This document shows, one piece after another, positions 32,198 through 41,770 of a stretch of DNA of 64,000 bases (its first letter is position 1; each line of letters begins with the position of its first letter). The stretch covers positions 1-64,000 of the forward strand of contig CAVZYJ010000021.1 in NCBI GenBank assembly GCA_963779485.1. Reading direction: 5' to 3'. A program made the position numbers and the translations under genes. The notes under the pieces were generated by a model that saw only the letters and a program-made list of their open reading frames with translations, was not told the origin of the DNA and did not search any database. This stretch comes from CAVVJA01 sp963779485. Its GTDB lineage: Bacteria; Actinomycetota; Actinomycetes; Mycobacteriales; Jatrophihabitantaceae.

Positions 32198-33327
32198 CGT
32201 GAGATCCTCCTGGCCAGCCGCTCGATGTCGTCCTCGTGGTTGTAGAAGTGGATCGACAGGCGGAGCTGGCCGTCTCTAACCGCAGCGATGATGCCCTGTT
32301 CGGACAGCGCATGCTGCACTTGCGCTGGTTCGCGGTCAGCCAGGGGGATCGTGACGATCGTGCTCCGGTTACCTTCAGGCCGGTCGGCCGGGGCGCAGCC
32401 AGTGTCGGTCAGAGCCGCCCGGAGCTCGGCCGTGAGCTCGCGGTTTCGGGCGTAGACAACCTCGGGACCGAAGTCGTCGAAAACCGTGAGGGCGGCCTCA
32501 TGGCCAACCGCCGCGAGCCAGCTGATCGAGTTGTCGAAGCGAGAGGCCGTGGGCGACAGGGTCATCTCGGGACCGAAGAAGCTGTTCAACGGCACCGCCC
32601 CCGCCTTCCACCCCGCGTTGATCGGGGTGAATTGCCACTGCATCGTCGGGGAGAGATAGCAGTACCCCATGCCCCGACCGGCGTTGAGCAGAAACTTGTG
32701 GTCCGGCGTCGCCAACACGTCGACATGAGCGAGGTCCGGAGCCACTGGGAGGGCGCCGACCAACTGTGAGCCGTCGACGAACACGATCGCCCCAACGTCG
32801 CGAGCGATTCGGCTGATCGCGGCGATGTCGGACCGATGGCCGGTAGCGGTCTGCACACCGCTGAAGGCGACGAGCCGGGTGTTCGGATCTACCCGCGCCT
32901 CGACGTCGTCCGGTTCGAGTCCGCCGTTGCGGAAGGGGACCTGACGAACGTCGTATCCCTTCTCGGCCAACTGGCGCCACGGGAAGTGGTTGGAGCTGTA
33001 CTCCCGTTGTCCGATCACGATGTTGTCACCCGGCCCGGCTGAGCCGAACTGGGCGGCCACCAGCCCCGCGGCGGACGATACTGACGGAATCAAGGCGAGG
33101 TCGGAGGCGTCGGCGCCGATGAGCCGGGCTACCGCCGATCGAGCGTTGTCGGCCGAGCGCTCGGCTCGGCGATAGTCGAGGCCAGCGATCGCCCATTCGT
33201 CGACGAATTCGTGGTACGTGTTGGCCAGCCGGCGGCTGGCTAGACCTACCGCCGCCGTGTTGAAGTACGCCAGCTTGGCGGTCGCCGGGAACAGGCTACG
33301 AGCATCGCGAATATCCGACTGGCTCAT
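32194..33327 (-). CDS. Class V aminotransferase-like PLP enzyme
   Basis: About 377 residues from ATG 33327 (a GTG at 33342 would add five). It has the class V fold: YFNTAAVGL start, SVSSAAGLVAAQ, the FVDGSQLVGA aspartate region, and the PLP lysine in ATPDHKFLLNAGRG. Relatives include cysteine desulfurases and isopenicillin-N epimerase-like enzymes. The exact reaction is unknown. It is paired with a PNPOx-like gene. Confidence 0.85.
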   Translation of the reverse strand: MSQSDIRDARSLFPATAKLAYFNTAAVGLASRRLANTYHEFVDEWAIAGLDYRRAERSADNARSAVARLIGADASDLALIPSVSSAAGLVAAQFGSAGPGDNIVIGQREYSSNHFPWRQLAEKGYDVRQVPFRNGGLEPDDVEARVDPNTRLVAFSGVQTATGHRSDIAAISRIARDVGAIVFVDGSQLVGALPVAPDLAHVDVLATPDHKFLLNAGRGMGYCYLSPTMQWQFTPINAGWKAGAVPLNSFFGPEMTLSPTASRFDNSISWLAAVGHEAALTVFDDFGPEVVYARNRELTAELRAALTDTGCAPADRPEGNRSTIVTIPLADREPAQVQHALSEQGIIAAVRDGQLRLSIHFYNHEDDIERLARRISR

Positions 33328-33461
33328 AACCGCGCCTATCACGTGATTTGGATGAGGCAGGGCCCGTTGACAATACGCAAGGATGTCTGAGGCCGGCGAT
33401 CACCCGGCCCCGACCGTCGTCCCGCCTCGTGCGGCGGCGCCTCACCGTGAAGGGCACACTG

Positions 33462-33791
33462 ATGACCGAAGAGACCCCCGTCCTGTCCGCCCTGGCCGAT
33501 ATCACCGCGGTATCGATCGAACGCGGCACCTTGGATGCGCGCGAGCACATGCTGGCCCGCATCACCGCGTTGGTGGCGGTTGGCGCGCCGCCCGCGTCGT
33601 ACCTGTTGAACGTGGGTACCGCGGCCGACATCGGGATCACACTCGAGGACATCCAGGGCCTCTTGATCGCGGTCGCGCCCATCGTGGGAACGCCTCAGAT
33701 CGTGGCGGCGACCGCGAGCATCGTCGAGGCGCTCGGCTTCGCGCTCGACCTCGCCGCGGCCGAGGCCGAAGCGGAGGCCGAGGAAGGCTAA
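33462..33791 (+). CDS. Carboxymuconolactone decarboxylase-like protein without catalytic Cys
   Basis: The 109-residue helical protein matches the CMD family (LARITALVAVGAPPASYLLN; GITLEDIQGLLIAVAPIVG). It has no cysteine, so it cannot be an AhpD-type CxxC peroxidase. It ends in a Glu/Ala-rich tail. The ATG at 33462 follows AAGGG. Function unknown; orthologues appear as single genes in actinomycetes. Confidence 0.8.
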   Translation: MTEETPVLSALADITAVSIERGTLDAREHMLARITALVAVGAPPASYLLNVGTAADIGITLEDIQGLLIAVAPIVGTPQIVAATASIVEALGFALDLAAAEAEAEAEEG

Positions 33792-33960
33792 GAGCCTGCG
33801 CCAACCCGGACACTCGAGCTGATCGACATCCGACTGGCTTGTGTCGCTGAGTGTTTGCTGTGTCCGGATCTGTCTCACCCGCCCCAACGCGGTAATAACG
33901 AGGCGATGTCGGTCGACAGGTGGCCGGCCGCCCTGAGTGCCGTCGACCGCTGGGGGGTGG

Positions 33961-34974
33961 ATGACTGGTCGCGCCCGCAGTCCTCGCCATCAACGGATCC
34001 TTGAGCTGTTCGACCCCTCGACGGGCTCGGGGCTCGAGATCGGTCCGCTGTTCGATCCCGTAGTGCTGCGTCGCGATGGCAACGTCCGGTACGTCGACGT
34101 CCACCCAGCCGAGAAGCTCCGGGAGCATTACGGGTCCCATCCGGGCGTCCCGGTCGACGACATCGTCGACGCCGACATCGTGCTGATCGGTCCGGAGTTG
34201 ATCCGGACGCTGCCCGAGGCCGTCGGCGGGGCCGAGTCGATCGATTGGGTCGTCGCTTCCCATGTCCTGGAGCACGTGCCCGACGTCGTCGGCTGGCTGC
34301 AGGAAGTCGCCGACGTCCTGCGCGATCGAGGCCGGCTCGTTCTCGCGATCCCCGACCGCAGGTACTCTTTCGACGCCGACCGCACCCCGACGACGGTCGG
34401 CGAGATGCTTCTCGCCCACGAGCACCGGGACACCATCCCGTCCGTGCGAGCCATCTACGACCACTTCAGCCGCGCCGTCCGCATCGCCCCGGCCGCGGCA
34501 TGGGAAGGGGCATCACCGACCTCGGCCGGCCGCGTCCACGGCCTGCCTTTCGTTCGCCAGCAGCTCGAACTGGCCGCGGACGGCAGCTACGTCGACTGCC
34601 ACGTGTGGCTATTCACGCCGGAGTCCTTCGTCGAGCAGATCGGCGAACTCGCCAAATTGGGGCTGATCGACTTCGTCGTCGACCGGGTGATCCCGACGGC
34701 CGAATACGAGAACGAGTTCTACGCGGCGCTGCGCCGGCTGCCACGCGATGTGGCGGCCGACGAGCGAACCGCGGCCCTGGCGCCCAGGCTCCGCGGCGTC
34801 GCCTCACCCGCCGATCCGGCCGCCGATCGGGTCGGCGGAGGTTTGCAACCATGGCCGACCATCGGTCCGCTCAGCCCTCGGGAACGGACGCTCATCAACG
34901 CCAAGCGCGCGCTGATGACGTGGATGCGGGGCCTGGTCAGTCAGCTCGGCCGATTCCGGCGCCGAACCGCATAG
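33961..34974 (+). CDS. SAM-dependent methyltransferase-like protein
   Basis: The 337-residue protein has a class I methyltransferase core (residues about 10-140): GLEIGPLFDP, the VDVHPAEKL region, and SHVLEHVPDVVGWLQE, with LVLAIPDRRYSFD after it. Similar proteins occur in glycan- and surface-polysaccharide clusters. The C-terminal third is variable and basic. The ATG at 33961 follows a G-rich run (GGGGGGTGG). Substrate unknown. Confidence 0.8.
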   Translation: MTGRARSPRHQRILELFDPSTGSGLEIGPLFDPVVLRRDGNVRYVDVHPAEKLREHYGSHPGVPVDDIVDADIVLIGPELIRTLPEAVGGAESIDWVVASHVLEHVPDVVGWLQEVADVLRDRGRLVLAIPDRRYSFDADRTPTTVGEMLLAHEHRDTIPSVRAIYDHFSRAVRIAPAAAWEGASPTSAGRVHGLPFVRQQLELAADGSYVDCHVWLFTPESFVEQIGELAKLGLIDFVVDRVIPTAEYENEFYAALRRLPRDVAADERTAALAPRLRGVASPADPAADRVGGGLQPWPTIGPLSPRERTLINAKRALMTWMRGLVSQLGRFRRRTA

Positions 34975-34979
34975 CCCGT

Positions 34980-36203
34980 TCAGGCCCGGCAGGCATCGGC
35001 CGGTCGGGCCGACGGCGTGGTCGGCCGGGTGCCGCCCTCCCGGTGAGCGCCGGCGGTCGGGCAACTCGCAACCGGAGCGCGGGGTTGTTGCGGTATGGGC
35101 GCGAGTTCGATCAGTGGCGGCGACGCGGTCAGCGGGAAGGTCCGCTGTAGGTCGGGAGGGGCGAGCTGGGGCCATGACCAAGTAAGTGCGGACGGGAGCT
35201 CGCGAGCGAAGGTGTAGAAGTCGTGGTGGCCGCCCGGCTGAACGAGCGCCGTAACCCGCACGATCCGCTCGAGCGCGGGCACAAACGCCTCCTCGAATGC
35301 CAGATCGGTGCGATCTCCGCTTCCCACGGACACCCAGAATGCCGGCATCGGCGCTGTGCCGGGTCGCAGCGATCGGGCGATCGTCAGCGGGCTGTTGGCG
35401 TCCTCGAGAGCCCGGTTGCCACCCAGCGCCGTTGCCGCCGGACCGTCCTGGGCCCGGAAGTAGCCGTCCAGGCTGGCCGCGGCGCCGAACCGGGCCCGAT
35501 GGCGTAGCGCGAGGTTTGTGGCGCAGTACCCGCCGGAGGAATACCCGAGCAACCCCCACTCCGCCGGGTCGGTGCTAACCCGGTAGTGGGTCCGGACGAA
35601 TGTCGGGACGTCGACCGACAGGTAGGTGTCATCCAGCCCGCGCGAACCGTCGGTGCACTCCTGCCAGTGGTTGCCCGAAGGATTGATCGAGGGCATGACC
35701 AACACCGTCGGGCCCATCTCGCGAGCGGCGATCAACCGGTCGACGAGCTGGGGCACCCGGAGCTGGACGAGCCAGTTGGACGGTGTCCCAGGCGTGCCGT
35801 GCAGCAGTTCCAATACCGGGAAGCGAACGGCGCGGTAGGCCGGGAGGTAGTACTGCGGAGGCAGGTACACGTAGCCGGCGCGGCTGATGTGGCTGGCCGG
35901 GCCAGGAAGCGTCACCTTCTGCACCCGACCGGTATCGACCACGGTCGTCGAGTGATGCGCGGGTGCCGTCCGCCCCAGGTCGGGCGCATCGCCGAGGAAA
36001 TCGGCGCGAAGGGCGGACCAGGTCTGGTAGTACCCGTAGAAGTCGTTCACGATCGCGACCCCGGATGTCATGGCCAGCACGACGCCGACCGCGGCCGCGG
36101 TCACGCGCGTCCACCATCGGCGGAGCCGGAAAATCGCATACCCGATCGAGCCGGCCGCGGCGATGAGGAGCAGAGCCAGCAGGAACGGCGACGTCGGAGC
36201 CAA
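34980..36203 (-). CDS. Membrane-anchored alpha/beta-hydrolase esterase (Ag85/esterase D-like)
   Basis: With TTG 36203 as start (GAAGGGA upstream), 407 residues: two N-terminal membrane helices, then an extracytoplasmic esterase domain. LELLHGTPG is the oxyanion region, GYSSGG the nucleophile elbow, GSGDRTD holds the Asp, and GGHHDF the His. Mycolyltransferase Ag85 and esterase D share this layout. It probably acts on an envelope ester. The start is the least certain part; no ATG fits. It converges on the methyltransferase gene. Confidence 0.8.
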   Translation of the reverse strand: MAPTSPFLLALLLIAAAGSIGYAIFRLRRWWTRVTAAAVGVVLAMTSGVAIVNDFYGYYQTWSALRADFLGDAPDLGRTAPAHHSTTVVDTGRVQKVTLPGPASHISRAGYVYLPPQYYLPAYRAVRFPVLELLHGTPGTPSNWLVQLRVPQLVDRLIAAREMGPTVLVMPSINPSGNHWQECTDGSRGLDDTYLSVDVPTFVRTHYRVSTDPAEWGLLGYSSGGYCATNLALRHRARFGAAASLDGYFRAQDGPAATALGGNRALEDANSPLTIARSLRPGTAPMPAFWVSVGSGDRTDLAFEEAFVPALERIVRVTALVQPGGHHDFYTFARELPSALTWSWPQLAPPDLQRTFPLTASPPLIELAPIPQQPRAPVASCPTAGAHREGGTRPTTPSARPADACRA

Positions 36204-36350
36204 CCCGATCCCTTCGTCCGCCCGACGAATGTACGCGGCGGTTCCTGAGGGGCAGCTGGGTCGAGTACCGGCCGGTCTACCGTGCGGTCGTCCGCCTAGT
36301 CGGTAACGATGAGGTCGGATGTGAGGATTTCCTGGGCGAGGTTTGGTGCG

Positions 36351-37298
36351 ATGGGCCAGTGGCTCGTGGTGGTCTTGAGCCTCTGCTCCGCTGGTGCCTT
36401 CGCGGTCGCCACCTCGCTGAAGCACCGAAGCGCGGGCGAGGTGCCCGATGCCCAGACGCTGCGGCCGACCGCGGTTGGCCACTTCGTGCGCGCCACTGTC
36501 GTACACCGACTCTGGTTGGCCGGAATCGCCGCGGACGTCGTGGCGGTCATGTTGCAGATCGTCGCCCTGCACTTCGGGGCATTGGCGGTCGTTCAGCCGC
36601 TGCTGATCAGCGGACTGCTGTTCGCCCTGCTGTTACGCCCGGTTCACCACCAGCCCATCGGCCGGCGTGAGCTGGGCTGGGCGGCCGTACTCAGCCTTGC
36701 CCTCGCCGGTTTCCTGGCTCTGGCCGGGACCGCCGGACGAGGCCCTCCGACGGCCGGCGTCGACCGGGTTCCGGCCGTCGTCACCGGCATCGTCGGGCTG
36801 GTGCTTGCTGCCAGCTCCGTCGCGATTGCCCATCGCCAGCGTCCTGGCGGGACATCGGCCGCGCTCCTGGGCGTCGCGGTCGGCATCACCTATGCGGCAA
36901 CGGCGGCCTTCCTCAAGACGGTGGGCGACATCGCGGTCAATGGTCCGCGGGCCCTGCTGAGCAGCTGGCAGTTGTACACGGTGATCGTCATCGGGCTGCT
37001 CGGGCTGCTTCTGAACCAGCTCGCCTTTCAGGCCGGTCCGCTCACCACCAGCCTGCCGGCTATCGCGACCGTCAACCCGCTGGCCAGCATCACCATCGGC
37101 GTGCTCGTGTACGACGAGACGATCCGGCACGATCCCGGGGCCACCGTCGGCCTCGGCCTGCTCCTCCTCGTCCTTGGCGTCGCGGCGATTCAGCTGACCC
37201 GCTCCGGCGAACAGCTTCCGTCGGGCTTGACGCCCCGCCGTATACCCCCGTTTGTTATCTCGGCCTGCCGGCTGGATGATCTGGAAGCGCTGTTGTGA
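36351..37298 (+). CDS. DMT/EamA-like multispan transporter
   Basis: 315 residues from ATG 36351 (an ATG at 36309 would add 14). Nine to ten hydrophobic segments form two similar halves, as in drug/metabolite or NIPA-type transporters (QIVALHFGALAVVQPLL; NQLAFQAGPLTTSLPAIATVNPLASI). Substrate unknown. The 3' end overlaps the end of the convergent mptB frame by 44 bases and runs into the hairpin repeat at 37295. Confidence 0.8.
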   Translation: MGQWLVVVLSLCSAGAFAVATSLKHRSAGEVPDAQTLRPTAVGHFVRATVVHRLWLAGIAADVVAVMLQIVALHFGALAVVQPLLISGLLFALLLRPVHHQPIGRRELGWAAVLSLALAGFLALAGTAGRGPPTAGVDRVPAVVTGIVGLVLAASSVAIAHRQRPGGTSAALLGVAVGITYAATAAFLKTVGDIAVNGPRALLSSWQLYTVIVIGLLGLLLNQLAFQAGPLTTSLPAIATVNPLASITIGVLVYDETIRHDPGATVGLGLLLLVLGVAAIQLTRSGEQLPSGLTPRRIPPFVISACRLDDLEALL

Positions 37299-38889
37299 CC
37301 TTGGACTTATGGTCGCCCTGGGGCTGTAAGTCCAAGATCACGACCGAGCTTGGACGACGAGTGGCGGCGTGATCTGGGACCTGATTCAAGTCCGGGCGAG
37401 CGAGCGCGCGATCGGGCGCTTCGGCGAGACGACGACCCGACCGCGCGCGAAGCAGGGCCGCACCCCACCAGCGGGTGGCGACCGTCACCGCGGCGGCGAA
37501 CAGGAGCGCTTCGGAGATGATGACGCCGACGTGGTTCAGGCCGGTCAGTCCCATGAAACAGCCAAAGCCTGACAGGGTGATGACGAGTCGTCGCTCGAAA
37601 CGGGAGGCCGCGGTCGGCGCCAGGCACACCAGGCCCCAGAGCAGGTACCAGGGATAGATCACCGGTCCCAGGGCCGCCACTGCCAGCAGCGCGTATCCGA
37701 TGCTTCGGCCCAGTTGCCGGCGATCCGATGTCGCGGCGAGGTAGCAGACGATGCATGCGGCCGCGACCAATCCGACGGCGCGCGCCGCCGCAATGGTGTC
37801 CGGAGACGGCGCCCAGCTGACGATCGCGCTGAGTAGGTCGCCGAGCAGCGCGGTTGGCGATCCTCGCGTGTAGCCGACCGTTGGCGTCGCGAGCGCCGCG
37901 AGCCACCCCCAGCTATGCGCGACGAGCAGGCTGAACGTCAGCCAACATCCGGCGACCACCGCAACGGGCTGTAGCCAATAGGTCCACTTCGGTGATCGGA
38001 CGGTCCAGCTGCGGGCCATGCGCCATTGCTGGGCGATGATGAGCAGGATCGCGGCAGCGGCGGGCGCCTTGATTGCGGCGGCCGCGCAGGCGGCCACCAA
38101 AGCCAGCGACGGCGAGCGACGGTACGCCACGAGTGCCACCATCAGCAGCGCACACATCGCACCTTCCAGATGCGCTGCGGATACGACCTGCAGTAGCACC
38201 AGCGGATTGAGCACGGTCAATCCGAGCGCGGTCGTGCGCATACTGTCGGTCGCCAACGTAGCCGCGCACAGCCCTATCACGACCACGCTGAGCATGGCCA
38301 CGATGCGCAGCGCAATGACGGCACCGACCGGACTGCCGCCGAGGGCGACGGACGCATGCTGGATCAGCCCGGTCAGCGGTCCGTAGGGGCTGGGCGCGTT
38401 ACGCCAGACCGGATCCACCGCGTTGACGACGTCACTTCCGCCGAGGGCCGCGGGACCCGCGGCGTACGGATCGAGGCCCCGGGCAAGCAGTTCGCCTTGC
38501 GCGGCATAGCTGTACACGTCGCTGCTCAACAGCGGGGGACCGAGGACAAACGGGACCGCCCACCAGGCGGCTAGCCGCCACACCACGTCCTCGCGCCACC
38601 GGCCGGTCCGGATAGCCCCGAGCGTCAGCAGCCAGACGATGACGAGCGCGCCGATACCAAGCGCTTGCAGCAAGCCCGGCAGCAGCCGGCCGTCGACGCG
38701 CGCTGGGGATCCGGACAGTAGCCCGAACCAGCGGGTCAACGTAGCGCTGCCGAGCACTGGGCCCACGCGTCCGCCGGCTATCACGGTTACCGTCGCGGCA
38801 GCGAATCCAGCGGCGGCCAACACGGCGGGACGCGGCCGTACCTGACTGATCAAACTCACCTCGACGTGAGAGCTAGCCTGCTGGGACAT
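37255..38889 (-). CDS. mptB: Polyprenol-phosphomannose-dependent mannosyltransferase (MptB-like)
   Basis: 544 residues from ATG 38889. It is a GT-C enzyme with 12-14 membrane helices and an early loop with SSDVYSYAAQGELLARGLDPY, the acidic site typical of MptA/MptB alpha-1,6-mannosyltransferases. It adds mannose to lipomannan-type glycans outside the membrane. The last about 25 residues (VILDLQPQGDHKSKVTT) are encoded by the hairpin repeat rather than by a family-typical end, so the native C-terminus has probably been replaced. Confidence 0.85.
   Translation of the reverse strand: MSQQASSHVEVSLISQVRPRPAVLAAAGFAAATVTVIAGGRVGPVLGSATLTRWFGLLSGSPARVDGRLLPGLLQALGIGALVIVWLLTLGAIRTGRWREDVVWRLAAWWAVPFVLGPPLLSSDVYSYAAQGELLARGLDPYAAGPAALGGSDVVNAVDPVWRNAPSPYGPLTGLIQHASVALGGSPVGAVIALRIVAMLSVVVIGLCAATLATDSMRTTALGLTVLNPLVLLQVVSAAHLEGAMCALLMVALVAYRRSPSLALVAACAAAAIKAPAAAAILLIIAQQWRMARSWTVRSPKWTYWLQPVAVVAGCWLTFSLLVAHSWGWLAALATPTVGYTRGSPTALLGDLLSAIVSWAPSPDTIAAARAVGLVAAACIVCYLAATSDRRQLGRSIGYALLAVAALGPVIYPWYLLWGLVCLAPTAASRFERRLVITLSGFGCFMGLTGLNHVGVIISEALLFAAAVTVATRWWGAALLRARSGRRLAEAPDRALARPDLNQVPDHAATRRPSSVVILDLQPQGDHKSKVTTALPDHPAGRPR
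37295..37380. repeat. Palindromic repeat, copy 2, plus linker
   Basis: GTGACCTTGGACTT (37295-37308) and AAGTCCAAGATCACG (37328-37342) form a hairpin around GGTCGCCCTGGGGCTG. A linker follows (TCACGACCGAG...), then the start of a second unit (GTGATCTGGGAC at 37369-37380). The linker and next-unit start are also found in front of copy 3. It forms the 3' ends of both convergent genes. Confidence 0.8.
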
Positions 38890-39080
38890 ACCTACCGCGT
38901 CCGGGCAGCGACGTAACTCTAACCCCGGCCGAAGCCGCGCCTCGTCCAGTGGCCGAGGCGGAGTCTCAGACTGCGGTATCCACAGTGTCGTTTTAGCCAC
39001 GGCCACTGATCACCCTGGCCGGCGCGTGCCAGACTGTCCAGCTGTGTCCGTGCCCATTCTGATCGGGCCCACGCCGCGCC

Positions 39081-40676
39081 GTGCCGCTTCTCGCGCCGGC
39101 GTCGCTCGCCCGTCGCCTCTGGGACTCGGACTATCGACCGGCACTGATCGCCACGGCTGCCGCGATGTTGTTGGCCTGGGGCTTCCTGCTGCTCCCACCG
39201 ATGAACACCGACATGTCCGCCCAGCTCGCGCGTGCGGACTTCGCCGGGCGATACCCCCTCTCGATCATCGACTTCCGATGGTTCGGCGGCACCGTCGTCT
39301 ACGGCTACACGCTCTGGGCATCCGTTCTCATGGCTCACGTCGGAACCAAGCTCACCGGCGCGATCGCCGCGATCGTGGGCACGTGGTTCACCACCCGTCT
39401 GCTGGGCCGGATGCGTCCGGCGCACCCAGTGATCGGGGGGCTCGCCGCCGCGGTCACCCAGGTCGCGAATGTCGTCGAGGGGCGAATCACGTTCGCGGTC
39501 GGATTGGCCTGCGGCCTGATCGCGGTTTCGCTGGTGACGTCGACTCGCCTGCCTCGACCGGCCGCCGCTGGCCTCGCCGCGTTGTTCGGCGCGCTGTGCG
39601 GCGGGGCGAGCCCGGTCGCCGCATTGCTGCTCGGCATCCCGGGTGCGGTCGCACTGCTGACCGGTCGACGGCAGGACGCGGCGCTGCTCATCCTGCCGGC
39701 CGCCGCCACTGCGGCCGTCACCGCCGTCGTCTTCGGCGACGGCGGCCGCCAGCCATTCAGCTTTCTGGACTGCGCCCGGTCGGTCGTCGCGCTCGCGGTG
39801 GTACTCGCGGTCGTCCCGGTGCGATGCCGGTCGCTTCGCATCGGTGCCGCACTCGGGATCGTGCTGGTTGTCGCGGCCTTCGTGCTGCCGACGCCGGTGG
39901 GATCGAACGCGGCTCGGCTCAGCCTGTTGTTCGCGCTACCGGTCACGGCCGCGTTCGCCGAGCTGCGCACGCCAGCCCGCAGAGCGTTGCTGCTCGTGGG
40001 GATGTGTGCTCTCCAGTTGCCGGTGAGCCCGTCCGCGATCGCAAGCACGGGGCAGATCAGCGGGTACAGCGATTACTACCGGCCGGTCATCGAGGCGATG
40101 CAGGCCCGAGGACCGCTCACCGGCCGGGTCGAGGTTCCGGAGATGGCGGGCCACTGGGATGCCGTCTATCTCGCGCGCGGCGTCTCGCTCGCGCGTGGCT
40201 GGCTCCGCCAAACCGACGTTCGGTTGAACGACCAGGTTTTCTACCAACACGATCCGACGCCGGAGACCTACTGGGCTTTCCTTCACGACAACGCCGTCCA
40301 GTACGTCGCGTTGCCGGACGCACCGCTCACCAGCGTCGGCGCCGAGGAGGCAGACCTCATCGCGTCCCGCCTGCCCTACCTCGAGCCCGTGTGGCTGAAC
40401 AGCCATTGGACCCTCTACGAGGTGCTCGACCCGACCGCGCTCGTCGATCCGCCCGGACATGTGGTTCGGCAGAATCCGGACACGATCACGATTACCGTGC
40501 CGGCCGGGAGCCGCGTCGACGTACGACTTCGCTGGTCCCGCTGGCTTGGCCTTCGTAGCGACGATCCGCAGGCCTGCATCGAACGGGATGGCCTGTACGC
40601 GACGCTGAATACCGGCTCAGGCGGCACCTACACCTTCGACTCGGGATTTCCGACCGGCTCGGGCCACTGCGGATAG
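39081..40676 (+). CDS. Polytopic membrane protein, GT-C-like with extracytoplasmic C-terminal domain
   Basis: The 531-residue protein starts at GTG 39081 (weak ribosome site, so the start is uncertain). About ten membrane helices occupy residues 20-330, with MNTDMSAQLARADFAG after the first helix in the position of the GT-C acidic loop. Residues about 340-531 form a soluble domain with beta-rich segments (TITITVPAGSRVDVRLRW). Conserved in actinomycetes as a putative glycosyltransferase. It is divergent from mptB, which supports a role in cell-wall glycan synthesis. Confidence 0.7.
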   Translation: MPLLAPASLARRLWDSDYRPALIATAAAMLLAWGFLLLPPMNTDMSAQLARADFAGRYPLSIIDFRWFGGTVVYGYTLWASVLMAHVGTKLTGAIAAIVGTWFTTRLLGRMRPAHPVIGGLAAAVTQVANVVEGRITFAVGLACGLIAVSLVTSTRLPRPAAAGLAALFGALCGGASPVAALLLGIPGAVALLTGRRQDAALLILPAAATAAVTAVVFGDGGRQPFSFLDCARSVVALAVVLAVVPVRCRSLRIGAALGIVLVVAAFVLPTPVGSNAARLSLLFALPVTAAFAELRTPARRALLLVGMCALQLPVSPSAIASTGQISGYSDYYRPVIEAMQARGPLTGRVEVPEMAGHWDAVYLARGVSLARGWLRQTDVRLNDQVFYQHDPTPETYWAFLHDNAVQYVALPDAPLTSVGAEEADLIASRLPYLEPVWLNSHWTLYEVLDPTALVDPPGHVVRQNPDTITITVPAGSRVDVRLRWSRWLGLRSDDPQACIERDGLYATLNTGSGGTYTFDSGFPTGSGHCG

Positions 40677-40768
40677 CTGGCCACCGGCCGATTCTCTGCC
40701 CTACGGCGTGCGTCCGGTCGTGATGTTCCGGCCATAATGGCCTTACCGCACGGCGCACTGGAGGCCCG

Positions 40769-41761
40769 ATGGACACCATGACGATTCGGTTTATTTCCGA
40801 TGCTGGTGTGGTGGAGGAGTCGGCGGAGGGGATCCCGTTGTTGTTGAAGCGGGAGGATGGGTTTTTGTGGTTGGACGTGCCGGTGTGGACGTCGGAGATT
40901 GATGGGTTGTTGGCGGCGGAGCTGGGGTTGCATCCGGTGGCGCGGGAGTATTGCCGGGTGCGGAATCGCATGCCGATGGTGCATGGGTATCGGGATCATG
41001 TGTTCATGGTGTTGCACCGGCCGGTGGTGTTGGGGCGGGGGGAGACTCGGTTGGTGGAGTTGGATTTGTTTGTGGGGGATCGGTTTTTGGTGACGGTGCA
41101 TAAGCGGGATGAGGCCTCGATCGCGGCGGTGGAGGGGGTTTCGGAGGTTGCGGAGACGCTGGATCGGATCGCGGGGGGGCGGATCGCGCCGCGGACTCCG
41201 GTGGAGTTGACGCATGCGTTGGTGTCGTTGATGGCGTTGCGGCAGCGGTTGTTGGTGCAGGACGTGGCGGTGCGGGTGGCTGAGGTGGAGGAGAAGGTGC
41301 TGCACCGGCAGTTGAGTAACCCGGAGCACGCGTTGGAGGAGATGTTCCTGGTCCGGTATGAGCTGCTGTCGGTGCGGACCACCGCGGCGCATTCGGAGGA
41401 GGTGTTGGCTCGGGCCCGGAAACTGCTCGGTCCCGGCCATCACGATGACGAGGTGCAGCTGGCCGACCTGCAAGACATGTTCCGCCGGGTCCACCGCATG
41501 ACCGACAGCGAACAAGAACTCCTCGCCGGCGTCATCGACCTCTACCGCACCCGCAATGACACCAAGATGACCATCGCCAGCGAGCGGTTGGCGGTTCTCG
41601 CGGCGATAACCCTTCCCGCCACGGCTATCTCGTCGGTCTACGGCATGAACGTCATCGTCAATCCGCACACCGAACCGGTACAGCTGATCATCGTGCTGAT
41701 CATCATGGTCATCATCAGCGGCTACCTGCTCCGCTGGACCAAGAAGCAAGGCTGGTGGTGA
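40769..41761 (+). CDS. corA: CorA-like magnesium transporter with mosaic codon usage
   Basis: 330 residues. The cytoplasmic N-terminal domain (1-240) and long stalk helix lead into two C-terminal membrane helices with the YGMN motif at 291-294, the CorA selectivity signature. CorA pentamers import Mg2+ and related divalent ions. Codons up to about residue 215 prefer G or T at the third position (ttg, ggg, cgg, gat), while from about residue 222 on they switch to the C-ending codons normal for the window. This suggests two origins for the two parts. Confidence 0.9.
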   Translation: MDTMTIRFISDAGVVEESAEGIPLLLKREDGFLWLDVPVWTSEIDGLLAAELGLHPVAREYCRVRNRMPMVHGYRDHVFMVLHRPVVLGRGETRLVELDLFVGDRFLVTVHKRDEASIAAVEGVSEVAETLDRIAGGRIAPRTPVELTHALVSLMALRQRLLVQDVAVRVAEVEEKVLHRQLSNPEHALEEMFLVRYELLSVRTTAAHSEEVLARARKLLGPGHHDDEVQLADLQDMFRRVHRMTDSEQELLAGVIDLYRTRNDTKMTIASERLAVLAAITLPATAISSVYGMNVIVNPHTEPVQLIIVLIIMVIISGYLLRWTKKQGWW

Positions 41762-41770
41762 TCAGTTCCG

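Noticed and set aside
40628..41749. A 373-codon minus-strand open frame opposite corA
   Set aside because: It has a low-complexity His/Pro/Arg/Gln composition and exists only because the G/T-ending codons of corA leave no stops on the other strand.
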